DNA of 64,000 nt from Sabethes cyaneus. Its lineage: Eukaryota; Arthropoda; Insecta; Diptera; Culicidae. Below the pieces are notes generated by a model. That model did no database searches and was not told where the DNA came from. It saw only the letters and a program-made list of their open reading frames with translations. The translations under genes were made by a program, and so were the position numbers. This document shows, piece after piece, positions 46,720-58,695 of this stretch. The stretch is taken from assembly GCF_943734655.1 (NCBI RefSeq), contig NC_071355.1, forward strand, positions 18,302,268-18,366,267, given 5' to 3'. Positions within the stretch are counted from its first letter, which is position 1. Every line of letters starts with the position of its first letter.

Positions 46720-48025
46720 TAGTAAATGCTAGTCAACTATACAGTTGATAAATTTCATAACGCAATTTCTCCTGTCTAAACGTAGATATGGCAAGAGTAG
46801 GTTACTGCCCTGTCTTGATAGTCTATTTAAATTTAACAAAACTACAGTACTATTTTGATATGTTACCAATATAATCATTAAATACATCCAGCAATTTATT
46901 CGTAATAATACATTGGCTGAACTAGCCACTGGACCCGGCAATTTTTTCGACCATATTCTTGCGTATTATAATGATCAAATTAGATCTAAACAACATTTCA
47001 AAGAAAAAGTTAATCACAAGTACTTTGCTCATTTAAATCAACTACACAAAATATGTCTGTGCCCAAACAACAGAAAAGCTATTACTCATTCACGCAACTA
47101 TCAACCCCGTTCCAACCGTTCATAATAACGACGACAACGACGACAGTGACCGCTTTATGCTTTGCTTTCCCCATTTGGTTGTGTTTTATGTTCTTCTGAC
47201 TTGCATCATTCGCTTTTAATTACAATTCTCCGAAATATCAGTCTCGTCATTGAGTGGATCGAGTATAGGCAAAAGCTGGTGGTTTTTTTTATTACGGCGA
47301 CCAAATAAATTGCCAAATACTGGGTAAAACCGCAACAAACGGGTCCGTTTTATCTGTGTCTCGTGCGTGGCAAGCAGCAACGTCAGGCCAGCCATAGCCA
47401 TGATCGCTCGGTCGGTCGGTCGGTCGCTCGTGGTACCTATCATATGTTGGCGCTTGAACCACAATCATACCGGCCACGGTCTTTACACGGAACGGATTGT
47501 GTGTGGACAATCCAGCACGAAACCGGTGGCAAACCCCCACCGCATAGCGACCATCCATATCGTCGTTACGTTGACCTCCTATAGGCCGCCCCCCAGTCTA
47601 CGCGCCATGCGGCGGTGGCGGTCAGCTGATTCCGCTCCGAACTGGTTGGCTGGCTTGAGTTGTTGCTGTGCATGCGTGCGCTTTACTAGACTAAACCATG
47701 TACGACGACAACGACAACGAGTACTTGCCTGTGTTTACTTTACGTAAACAAGGTATGCATTGCGTTGCAACATCAAGCATGTCTTTCGAGCGGGTATGAA
47801 GGGAAAAATGCTCGGTTACAGATATAATTATTACTGTTACCAGGTTGTTATGACTGGTTCGGTAAATTCCCCGGTTTTCGAAAGGAGGCTCTCATTTTAG
47901 AAAGAGGACAAACTTTTTAGTGATTACTTCCTTAAAACTGGTATGTTAATGTGTATGATAAATTTCATTCCATTCAACTCTTTGAAACCAAGGAAAAGTA
48001 AGAAATAAATTTACACTCCCAACGA
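46720..48025. other. Stretch without recognised gene; GGTC microsatellite
   Basis: A short (GGTC) tract lies at about 47408-47428 within a GC-balanced segment (47250-47750). No coding resemblance was found. Confidence 0.45.
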
Positions 48026-48029
48026 ACTA

Positions 48030-49564
48030 TTTAAATTTCAATTTCGTACCGGATATCCGGATATGTGACTATCACTAAGTCGTCAATCTGGATTGGCTTT
48101 ACCGGGTAATGCCACTTTGTGCGCCGACTTATCGATGGCAAGCACTACTGCAGCCATCTTTTCCAAAAAAGGTTGGCGGAGATCTGCGAAGTTCTCCAGC
48201 TATTGGTCTTCATAGCGAGGCTGTCGTTGTACAGCACAAGAGGTTTTGAACCACTGGATGATCACAACAAAAAATGATTGGTCGTTAGTGCTTCTTTCTC
48301 TCCATCTTCGACAGGTATGTACGTGTGAAGGGGTGAGTTGATAGTCTTCTCAATCTCTATCAATTTGTTCCTGGGTACTTCGTCTGAGGGTAGCCTGGGA
48401 AGCTTTATCTGGTATAACATCTTCTTTACCGATTTCACCAATCTCTCCCAGCTTCCACCCATGTAGGGACTGCTTGGAGGCAAGAAAGTCCCTTTAGTCT
48501 CTGGTATCACAATTTACTCTGGTCTATGGAACGCAAAGCTTCACGAAGCTCACGTTTCGCTCCAACAAAATTCGTTCCACGATCGGTGTATATCTCTACT
48601 GGAGTTCCTCTCCTGGCTATGAAGTTTTATCCGTGCGTCTACCAACAACTACTAGGATCGGGTCAAAGTAATCGATAACGGCATAAGCAAAGGGCCGGGT
48701 GTATCCAGTGAGTCTTGCTGGCAGAAGATCTGCCATTAAGGGTGGTTGCGGACTAGCCCTAGCATTCTTGCAAGCCTGATAGGCTTGCAGGATCTTGTAG
48801 CAAACACTACGAAGCCTCAGAATGTGATATTTTTTGGCCCAACTCGTTAACTACAGTTTTGTACTTGAGATGATGGTACCGTTCGTGAATCGATTGTACG
48901 ACGCAAGTAGTAACCGGATGTTTCCTTGGCAGCAGGATAGTATGAATATTAGATGGTTCAATGAATTCACAACCAGTTGCTCTTTCACGCATACGCAGTA
49001 TACTGCCGTTCTCATCCAGGATGGGCGACAGTTTGTAAATAGGGGCTATCTTTTGAAAGCGATGCAGTAACGACAATTCTTCGGTGAATTCCTCCAATTG
49101 CGCTTGTCGATAAATAAAGTTTTCTACTTCGAAGAGCTCCATCTGCTCGAGGATACCGATCGTAGGTTGGCATTGGTCCGAATGAGCTTCCGCCACTTAG
49201 AGAATTTAGAAAAATCGGTGAAAGTATCACGGGCAACGTCTGTACGTTTATTGATAACTTCATCTCGTTAGTAGTTGAACCATGATCCATCAGCTGGGCT
49301 GGCCATGCTGGTCGCTGTTGCCACAAGAAATCAGGTCCTCTAAACCATCGACTTAATGGCGAGATCTCAGGAGTCTTCTGCCACTTCATTCCTTCATCAG
49401 CTACATTCAACTTTGTCGGTACCCAAAAAACACTCCATTAACTCAGTCTTCTCCAGAATTTCGCCAACCTTTGGCCCGACAAATTTGCTGTATTTTCTAT
49501 GACCTCTGACCGTAGCTCAGCACAGTACATCCCTCGAGTCAGTCCAGAAAAACCGTTTTCGCAC
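48030..49564 (-). pseudogene. BEL/Pao pol: RNase H end and integrase
   Basis: The minus strand reads RKRFFWTDSRDVL, KLNVADEGMKW-like NVADEGMKWQKTPEISPLSR, WFRGPDFLW and, in the integrase zinc-binding region, HPVTTCVVQSIHERYHH. Further on are DRGTNFVGAK-like, then SPYMGGSWERLVKSVKKML, ALTTNHFLL, and a C-terminal RRTKWHYPVKPIQIDD. This order is diagnostic for BEL/Pao. Integrase would insert the cDNA. Frameshifts near 49200, 48800 and 48530 disable it. Confidence 0.85.
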
Positions 49565-49581
49565 TGATACTTGATGCGATT
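49565..49581. repeat. 17-bp target-site duplication, left copy
   Basis: TGATACTTGATGCGATT is identical to 51714-51730. The duplicated bases are part of the interrupted BEL/Pao sequence. Confidence 0.9.
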
Positions 49582-51713
49582 GGGTATGAAATGGGGAAGG
49601 CAAATGAGGAGCGTCCAATATAGCTCTAGCTATCCCAAGCCCCTACCTAGCGCCTCCACGTGGCCATACCTGGTAATGCTCTATTGAGTAGTCAAGCTAG
49701 GAGGTGCGATACTGGGTGGTTCCCGGCTGCCTGATCTCATAATCGAGGTTTTGGGCAGACGGCGGAGCCACACGACCCAGCTAGCCAGAAGTCGTATTTG
49801 CTATAACTAAATAATTCGTATATAATGGCAAAATAATTCAGAGTCGCACTATATTTTTTTGCTGTCTTAGGCCATATAAGGTGCTAATCTTGGATTCAGT
49901 TAGATGTCACGCATAGTCACTTGAAAATTTCAATTTCCGAGAACTGTACTACGAAATACATCTGCAATAAAGAGATTTCAATTTTAAATTCCGTTTGTTG
50001 TAATTGAAACTCAATTTACCTTTGCTTTGACGAATAGACTTGTAAAGGTCTATCTTGTAGAAACTTTTTCATATGCACCCACACTTGATAGCACAAAGAG
50101 AATTTGTTTACATTTAAGAAACCAACAATTAGTGCAGCCAGTTGAACATTAGTTTCTCACTATTTTCGTCACTGAGCCCAAACAAATGTTTCAATGCGAG
50201 TTGGCATTTTATTGTTATTGATCAATTCAATATTTAAGCAACCATTAATACGTTCTGGCGTTATTTTAATTAATGAAATAAGGGATATAAAAACTTCGAC
50301 GAAAAATGTTAAACGGCAACTTTGATATAGCAAGCGAGAATAACTGGATATGTTGGCACAGACTGTTGGATGTTGTCGTATATTGGTTTGTGCGAATGTG
50401 AATTTGTGTACGAAATATTCCGTAACAATATATACGATACTAATTTGAACATTTAAATGGCACATCGATTGGTGATGCCGTACACATGTATGGGTAGAGT
50501 GGTAAACCCAGAACCGCAGTCTATGTTTAGAATATGCTTTGCTGAGCGGTAGATTTTTCGCTTGCAACCTTTTATTCGTTATCCAACACCTCTTTCAGCA
50601 TGGTGAAGGTGGCACAGTGTGTTAAGTTTATGAATAACACGCTTTCATATCGGGATCGAGCCTTGGGATTTAAAATAAATTTAGTCAACAATATTATAAA
50701 TAAAATATGTCTAAACATGATCATAGTAGAAAATATAGCACAACGCACCAAATATGCAATAACGATAAAAAATAAATCCTGTGGCAGGTTTATAAACCTT
50801 TTCAATTTTTTACTACCGAACTCTGTCGTATATCATACCAAAGTAAATTAGAACAGATGTATTGAAAAACTCGTATATCTTTTGGTTATAAATCATAATA
50901 AAATCGGAAAAGTCATATCTCTTAACACCATTTATACATAAATAGCCTCCACTTTGGTCCGTATGTGCCGTTTCTGTGCATTATATTCGGTATTATTTAA
51001 TCCGTATATTTGTACATATGTAAAATGATATTCCTACCAAATTGCTAACTGGGGATCTTGTTAACAGGTAAGCATTATGCTAAGTTATTTTCATTATTTT
51101 TTTTCGTTTTAGCTTATGAAGCATTTCCTGCTATATAGTGAAAACTTTGGCCAATACGAGTGTTAATACTGCACATGGATATTGGATACCAGAAGAAAAA
51201 ATTAAATTAATTGTTAGAAGCACTTACGGAAACTAAAAGGACGCAACTCTATTCCATTCGAAGGACTGCTGGTGAGATTGTTCTATTTTTACCCATATAT
51301 ACCACATTTCATAAATAAACTAGAATCGGGAAGAGGGAGGGACCATCAGAGCACTTGTTTGAAGCGGTGGGCCTACGGAGAGTGAAACAGTCAACTTTCT
51401 AGGGTTAATCGACTAACAACACATCGTGAATAATGAGCGGGCTCTTCTCCCCACCTGATGGAGCCATTCTGCATTAAGACGGTTTATTCAACGATTGACT
51501 CAGGTGACTTAGCCCTTGCAAGGAGATTCTCCAAATCCCTGGTACGTGTAAGTGATGTTGCTTATCGACCAATTCCCTTTTGGCCCTTCATACAAGAGTT
51601 GGGAAGCATGACTAATCGTTGAATATGTTCAACTCTTTTTGACATAATAGGCTCATTGCTATAAACGGATGTTCTACTAAGGCAGGTGGTAGTACCATAT
51701 ATTCATATATTCA
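49582..51713 (+). mobile_element. 2.1-kb insertion in BEL/Pao, probable non-coding LINE derivative
   Basis: It is bounded by perfect 17-bp direct repeats. Its first 210 bp resemble the leader of the LOA-like LINE at 2790-2960 (CCTCCACG, GGTGGTTCCCGGCTGCCTGA against GTGTGGTTTCCGGCTACCTA, GCAGACGGCGGAG). The 3' end has an AT-rich tail of TATTCATA units. Endonuclease and reverse transcriptase are absent; the middle (49800-51100) is AT-rich and non-coding. I infer a LINE-derived, trans-mobilised or internally deleted element. Confidence 0.65.
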
Positions 51714-51730
51714 TGATACTTGATGCGATT
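51714..51730. repeat. 17-bp target-site duplication, right copy
   Basis: This is the partner of 49565-49581. It falls within the minus-strand reading EESHQV just after PRLELQAAVIRTRLASYI. Confidence 0.9.
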
Positions 51731-53080
51731 CTTCAATGTAACTTGCCAAACGCGTTCTAATCACTGCCGCTTGAAGTTCTAGTCGTGGAACCGAGACGTA
51801 TTTCAGGGGGTTTCTGACTCAACCTTGTTTCGTACATCAATCCACGCTTTCCATTTGGCAAATAGTTAATCGGATAATGACTCATTCCAGCCTGTTTCCA
51901 TTCGCCAGATCTCTTGAACAAGAACTTTTAAGTACATCAGTACATTTGCGAGAAGTACCGTTCGTCCATTTGGCATATTTGAATTGTAGAACACAAATTC
52001 TGTACTGCAACGCCGAAATCTACAATGGTTTGCAGTTTCTCGGCTTCCGGAGGTGGCATCATTTTAACCCTATTCACCATCGTTTCAACAATAAACTCCG
52101 GGTTTCCGAAGAGAGTTTTCAAACGGTTCCTTATTACCGGGACGTTCTGGATGTTCTTTCACGAGCTGCGATGAACCGTGACCAATCTTTTGGATCTCCG
52201 CCAAACTTGGGCAGATCTTTTACAGTCTGTCTAGCTGCCAAATGTCCACTCTTCAGTGATGGAACTACAGAACCGTTGCCTATTGGTCGTTGAGAGGTAC
52301 CCACATTCGCGCGGGACGTAGATGTTATCCTTCCAGGTTGTGGGATACCGTGACTGAAAGGAGACGAAGGCGCTGGTGCTATTACTGTCGCTTGTTACTC
52401 CTGCTGAGTTACCGAACGATGGCTGATAACGAGAAACAGGCACTGGCAAACCATTGCCGTACAAGTCATGCTCGAAGTATACGTCACTTGGAACGTAACT
52501 TCTTTGAACTGGTTGTGTAAACGTCGGCGGGAAAGAATTTTGATTCTGGAAGCGACGCTGCGGTTGACATGGCACTTCTGGATATTGTCTGCTAGGAACT
52601 TTCTGATGATTTGACATCATTACCGGTTCTTGTGTAACTTTGTCGTACACCAGTAGGGTCCTTTCATCTAAAGGTTTTTGTAAGTCTCGGCCCATTTGGT
52701 TTGTTCTCTCGAGCCAATCATCCATCTTCTCGGCACTTTCAATAATCTCTAGATCGGAATCGCTCATTTCCAACATCTTCGTTTCTAACGCCAACCGCTC
52801 TTTCAGCTGTTTCATACTTGTCTTACTTCTAACGCTTTTATCTGCTGTTCACGGAGCTTCACTGAACGTTTTGATTGCTTCCACGATGCGATGCCATGGA
52901 CGACGCCCTGTCGCTCTTACCAATATTAACAGCATCGGCAGTTGAACTCACCAACGGCACCGAATGTCGTCGATCTTCTACCGATGGTACCGGAACAGTA
53001 CATTTCGCACCTACATCATGTTTTTGTCGCTGTTTTGGCTTCTTTTCGTCATTGTATTTTTTTTTCGTTTTGATCATTTA
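51731..53080 (-). pseudogene. BEL/Pao gag and connection remnant
   Basis: From right to left, a lysine-rich N-terminal part lies at 53077-52860. It is followed by a coiled-coil-like KQLKERLALETKMLEMSDSD stretch and a Pro/Ser/Gln-rich linker. HLAARQTVKDLPKFGGDPKDW-like sequence comes next across a frameshift near 52230. Then come LFGNPEFIVETMVNRV and PPPEAEKLQTIVDFGVAVQN, a typical BEL/Pao gag core. Near 51800 the sequence jumps to VPRLELQAA of pol, so the C-terminal gag zinc knuckles, protease and reverse transcriptase are deleted. Confidence 0.8.
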
Positions 53081-53239
53081 TTGTTCTTTTCGTCGCATTT
53101 TTGTGTTGTTTCCGTCGTATTTTTGTCGTTTTTCGTCATCTATTTGTCAACTTTTTACCGTATTTTCACAAACTTTTCACATCACATTTTCCTTTCGTAG
53201 CGTATCCATGAATTTTGTAATAGAAATTTTTTTTTAAGA

Positions 53240-56200
53240 GTTGCTTCAGTTAGGTCGCTTGCAATTTTTTACATACTTTCGATTGTATTGCTTTAATATA
53301 TGAAAATAACCAAAAAGCAAAATGCCATGAAATTTTCTTCTGTGCTACACAGAACATTAGTTAATTAATGATCTTTTAAATGACAAAATTTTAACTGACC
53401 GACTGACATGAAACTAACTTTAAAACCATCAACTTCCGGTGATTTTCAAACCGGAATATATTATTAAATACAATGTCATTCGACAAATGTCGGTCCATCG
53501 TTCAACTGAACCGAACCAATATCGAACCGCCGCGCCGTCCCGTTAGCCTGCTGCTCTCGGAATTCACACGGCTAATTAACATCCTTTTCTGGGAAACCCC
53601 ACTGGGAAATCAATCCAATTATAGGTTTTCCAGTTTATTGTCGTCGGTACAATCAATGAACCGGTCTCCGCACCGGGCACCGGCACGCGGTATCGCGGTC
53701 AGGAATCTCATCAATGCGTTTAGATATGCAACAATTTCCCTCCTGGTTTCTTTTATCCGATTATTATCCAATCGGATCCGAGCTCCGGGGGGGAGGGGGG
53801 AGGAAACCGCACAATCCACCAATCACCACCACGGAAATATTGCGGTACGGTGCCAGGGCTTCAAATATCGGCTTGAAGTTATTTATTTTCATAACAAATA
53901 TTCGATACCCGACCCGGAACGCAGCAGGCTATGGAGAGAATTCGCTTGTGGGAGGACAACACGTCACAGAGCCTGATGCTGCAGCCAGGGGTGCTAGTGA
54001 AATTTATCGATTTATCATTAATATATTCATTCGCAAAGTATGTAGTCGGTGTGGCTCGCTGCGCGAGCTACTGCAGTGTTTCGGTTGGTAGCCATGGAGA
54101 ACGCAGAAAAAAATAACAAAGCCAACGAATTGGAAAGCATCATCATACGTTGGTTCCGCATACTGCGATCAAGTGTTATTCAAATTTAATTTAATTAAAC
54201 GGTTTTTAATCACGCCCTTGTACATTGTCAACCGTCGTCGTCGTTTCGGTCGGCGGGCGCGAAACTGAAAGCAAGCGGAAACATGCTCGCGAGCAAGATC
54301 CCGTCGTCGGTCCCGAAAAATGCTGACACGGCCAGATCGGTAATATGCAAATTCCGGATGCGCGTAAAACAGGCCGCCGCTGCCGCCGTCAGGTTGTACA
54401 GCTGCTGGCTGAACGGTATTCCGGCTTGGAAATGGTGTATATTAAACTGAATATTAATTAAAAATTTTCCATCATTCAGGCTGAATATTCCGGGCCTGCT
54501 GACTTGGCGATAGATGAAGTACGGTTTTGCAGCAAAGTGTCAAAGTTATTGTTTTCTTCCGGTGCACACACCTTGCTTTTGTTGATTCGCGTTGACATCG
54601 ATTAACATGATAAACATTTTTGATTATAGGGAAATCACGACAGTAAACGGGAATGTTCAAGCCATTTACCTTCAATGTTACTGTCTTTTTTCTCATCTTC
54701 TTCTCTCCAAATAGCGTCAGTTTCCGAGTTGGTCCATTACTTGCCCAACAACCGTTACTACTGCTGTGAAAATCGTTTTCCAATGCCCTCACTGTGCTAC
54801 CCGATGGCGGGGAAAACCACCCAAAGCGGAACACATAAGCATAACTTCTGACCCATTCAATTTCAGGCAGATATCTCCTCATTAAACATTCAAAAATGGT
54901 TTTATTATTTTGCATTTCGACAGGGCATTTTTCCTCCTCCTTTCCCCACTCGGTGTAGATCGGATGGAAGTTTAGAACTTGCTTAGAACTCAATTTTCCG
55001 GCTGCCTTCCAGTCGGATGGCTTACCTTTTCTGGTGAAACATTTTCAGGAAAGATTCTCCCCATTAAACATTCATTCAACAATTCAACACTGACTGGAAG
55101 GTCGGTCGGTCGGTTGGTTGCTGGCTGACCTGCCGATGCAATGGCAGGACGGTTCCCGGTTCAACCTTTAGCTTTAGCTTTAACACGGTGTAAATTCACC
55201 GTGTAGAGAGAACGAAATGTAGGGAAGGTCAGTAGTTGGTAGTTTCCCGAATCGATTCTCAACCATCAGGAAAAAACTATGACTGTGAATTGCAGATGAG
55301 AAAACTGTCACTAGAAATAAACAAAGGAAGACTGAATTGCTTGACCAGTTTACTGCGATGGATAGTGAATGGCAAGTGACGATCGAATCCCGAATGACGT
55401 CATTCGCTTAGAGTTTAATATTTTAACAGGTTTAAATCCTGCACACAGATCGAAATTTCGGGAAAAATCATTCCAAAAAGACGAGAAAATACCGATCAGA
55501 AATCAATCGAATTGACAGTTAACAAATTTCCGTAATGAAGCGTGACCCAAATCTAGCGAAAAGCAGTTAAGTAATTCGTTTAATGCGTCCCGAAGGGACG
55601 GAGAAAGCGTCGAAGACAATGGCTTCGAATGGCATGAATGAAAAAACAGCACCAAAAGACATTCAATTTGTTGATTGTTCTGCAAGGGCCGGCCACGCCG
55701 GCTCCGAGCTGATGGAACGAAATCAAACCAACCAGTTACTACTGTTACTAGCATTACTCCCCGATGGGCGGTCGAAAGTAATGGCCTTGAACTAAATATT
55801 CGTCAAATGCCTTTTGTAGTTATAAATTGTACGCTCGTTTCCGTTCTCCCTCTTGGCACGGCAAGCGACGACAAATAGTACCAGCAGCAGCACCAGTACC
55901 TCTGGCCTAGCGGCAGGATCAACATTTATTTATTGGATTGATTTATTGCCCCAATCAATGAGTGTCAGACTCGGTCCAGCTGAAAGTGATGGTTTTTCAC
56001 GCCCTCTAGCGGCAATTTTTCGGATAGATTTTCCAGAGCCGTCAGAACCAGAAACATCCACCACTACTGAAAAGGGGGGACCTATTCTACGTGGGCTCGT
56101 GTATATATATGTGTGTATGTGTGTAAGGGGCGTCAGGTATATTCAGTTGAAAATTGGTACAACGATCCGAAACAGCTTTTTTATTAATCAATCAAATTGT

Positions 56201-57195
56201 GTGATTGACACGTCCTTGTACGGGATCGAAGGCGGCTGTGCCGGGCTGTGAGATAGCACCGGCTTCGGTTCCTGCCTGCGTTTATACACCATTTTATTGG
56301 TATCGTCTGTAGAGTCGTTAAAACCATTTGACAAGTTTGTCCCAAATGGCGCGGAACCGATGGACGGATGGACGGCTTTGATTGTATTTTTGCCACCCTC
56401 GCGCACCGAGGAAGGAGCTATATGTATAAGTCACAGACCATAGACACCACACGATGAACTAAAAGCTTTAAATCATATGGGTCACGTTCTCATTTATCGT
56501 TTCTTTAATAGCTTCAATAATGGCTGTTATGTGTTCATAGTGTCGCTCTTATGAAAAAGAAGTAAGTCTCCTGACTCAAATCTTAACTAACCTGTCAAAG
56601 CAAGTACAACTCAGAACTAACAAATCACCGGCCAAAGTTCCTTTGGTTTTTATTCCTAACCATTCCCAGCCATAGTAATTTTAAAGTGCAAAGAAGTAAG
56701 TACAATGATTAGGAAGTACATTTTTAGAAGCGTAGTCAGTTTTGAATTCAACTGCAGTTTTATACTGGTTTCTTGTCTACTGAAAAGTACAATCAAAGAA
56801 CACACTGACATTACACAGAGAATAAGACATTTCACATCCCGACGGACGTCAGGACGTCGGTGAGCCACCCACTGTGCCCTCAAACATTATCGCGTGAGTT
56901 TCTCTCACGCAAAGTATCGCAGCTCAACAACAGAATATAAAAGCAGAGAGAAAATAACATGTATTTTAATAAATTTCTAATATTAAATTAGATTATTTTA
57001 ACTTACAACACAGACGCAGAGATAGTGACAAAAGTTATCGGTTGATTTGCAGCAGTCCTGGCGAAAACAGTCACACAACTACGCTCGATACTTTGTTCGT
57101 ACTGCCAGCTCCAGCCCGGAGCGAAGAAGTTGTACATCATGAGGCTTTCCGTGTTCCCCGGGTATAGCTGATTTAGCTGATATTTACAACATTCT
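53240..57195. other. Long stretch without recognised gene
   Basis: This stretch of mixed composition shares no repeats with the rest of the window. GC-richer parts lie at 53510-54080, 54230-54420 and 55570-56060. Local features are a (GGTCG) run near 55100, a TA/TG run near 56100 and a G-run at 53790. A 173-codon open frame at 54472-54993 (minus) begins without ATG and resembles nothing known to me. Unseen exons or regulatory sequence of a host gene are possible. Confidence 0.45.
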
Positions 57196-57199
57196 CTGC

Positions 57200-57900
57200 C
57201 TTCAGATTCTGAATAAAAACGACAATATCGAACGGAAGCACGGCTCCGGTCGCCCGACGCAGAAGTTGACGAGGAAGACCGAGTGCAAGGCCTCTTCGTT
57301 TCATGTCTTAAGGCCCAGACACAATGCATAGCCATGAAAACCCATGGAAAAACTGTCAAATTGCCGCAACGTAGTAAAATCCGTATGTATTGTGTCTGGG
57401 CCTTTAGACTGGGAGGTCGGAGCAGCCATCCAAACGGTGAAAAAGTACCTTACCAAAATTGTCAGTATTTTTATGCGGAAGCGTCAATCGGGGCCCGTCC
57501 CTTTCTGCGCAGCAAACAATCACCCAGAAGATACGGCTAATGTTGTTGGAACAAACCTCTTTCCGGCAAAACGCGACGTCGTAACCATAATGGTTGACGA
57601 AACCTATTTGACACTACAACTAACGGAAAAAACTAACAAGAAACTAGGTACTTTACGTCCCTCACTAAGGAGCTAAGCGATGACGCACATCAAGTTCCCG
57701 AAGAAGGTCTTCTTGCGAAGAAGGGAATGTCCAAGCCACTCTTCATTCCTTCAAAGCTTGCGGTGGACGGGGAGATGTAAATACAATACGGAGTGCCTGG
57801 CCAGAAGTATCACGCGAAGGAGCTAAGGTCTTTTGGCTGGACTTGGTCTCGGTTCATTTCGGCAAGAGATCACTAGAGGAGAAGGATCGGCTGAATTTAA
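57200..57900 (+). pseudogene. Tc1/mariner-class transposase remnant, split by a MITE
   Basis: Before the MITE the reading is IERKHGSGRPTQKLTRK, a helix-turn-helix linker type. After it come RKRQSGPVPFCAANNH, FFPAKR-like NLFPAKRDVVTIMVDETYLTL with the first catalytic Asp, then YFTSLTKELSDDAHIKFPKK and KVFWLDLVSVHFGK with the second Asp position. The frame changes near 57650 and 57710. Terminal repeats were not found. It is the same broad group as the element at 34383, but from a different family. Confidence 0.7.
57311..57403. mobile_element. 93-bp MITE with TTA duplication (Harbinger-like)
   Basis: TTA at 57308-57310 and 57404-57406 flank inverted ends AGGCCCAGACACAATGCATA and AGGCCCAGACACAATACATA (18 or more paired bases). 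A 3-bp TTA duplication is typical of PIF/Harbinger elements. It sits inside the transposase remnant. Confidence 0.85.
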
Positions 57901-58124
57901 ATGTTGTACTATAGACCGCCGACCGCCGACCCGCCGGGGATCTGCTTCAATAGTTTCGCTGTCAAAGCGGAGAAGCTGCTAGAGTGTACCCCATTAAATA
58001 TACAGACGATAGGCATACGAACGTTAGGCATACAAGAGTCGGTAAAGCTAGACCGATGTGATTTCTGCGGGGGAGGGCTGTCCCCCGCAGTGACCGGCAC
58101 TGCCAACGGCGAATCGCCGGCAAC

Positions 58125-58530
58125 ATCTATGAAAAGTCATAAAATATTTTCTACGGAATTTTGCCGTAAGGTCGTTATGCCAAATGTTTTTCTTCCAGAT
58201 GGCCCCTTATATTTATGCCAATGTTTTCATGGAAACGACATCCGAACTGTTGACCATAACCTGTTCTGGCGACTGGTGAAAGCCGTAGCCAGTAACCATC
58301 AGCAGTGGAAATCTCTGATTTCATCCCTTTGTTCTGCCAGACCGGCTGACATGGATATAGTCATGGATAAGTTTTATGGCAAAGAACGTTATGCTAAACC
58401 GCATTATGCAAAATGGTTTTATGTTGAATGGGCGGCCCCGGTTCTCATTGTATTGTGAAAAAACTGGATGATTGGCTCAAGTGCGTATTCATAGAAAAGC
58501 GAAGTTTTGTAGTTCAAGTTGTCAAGTTGC
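58125..58530 (+). repeat. Dispersed repeat family A, partial copy
   Basis: It resembles 228-410 (AAAAGTCATAAAATATTTTC, TTATGCCAAATGTTTTTC) and 1570-1630 (TGGCTCAAGTGCGTATTC), with the middle mostly missing or diverged. The TTATGCC motif is repeated. An inverted GC-rich pair, GGCGAATCGCC, precedes it near 58108. Confidence 0.5.
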
Positions 58531-58695
58531 TAAACGCCATTCATCTTTTCATCGGCCATGGCTAAGGTTTCGACCAACTGCCATAAGGTTGCCTGGCAGG
58601 ATGTCGAAGCATTATGCTGAAAGGCTCAATAAATACATAGGGTAGATGTACCAAATATGGTGGAGATATGTCATCCGTTAAGACAAATTTCCGTA

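Larger units (their letters stand above)
48030..53080 (-). mobile_element. BEL/Pao LTR retrotransposon, internally deleted and interrupted
   Basis: Reading right to left on the minus strand, there is a gag part (53080-51880), a short RNase H/connection piece (51800-51731), then, after a 2.1-kb insertion, the rest of pol (49564-48030). Protease and most of the reverse transcriptase are absent between gag and the PRLELQAA motif, so the element suffered a large internal deletion. No convincing long terminal repeats were found at either side. Confidence 0.85.

Noticed and set aside
52875..53237. Plus-strand frame of 120 codons opposite the BEL/Pao gag
   Set aside because: It is antisense to the gag remnant and extends into a T-rich tract.
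54472..54993. 173-codon minus-strand frame
   Set aside because: It starts without ATG, has no recognisable domain and no supporting neighbour. Kept only as a note in the region entry.
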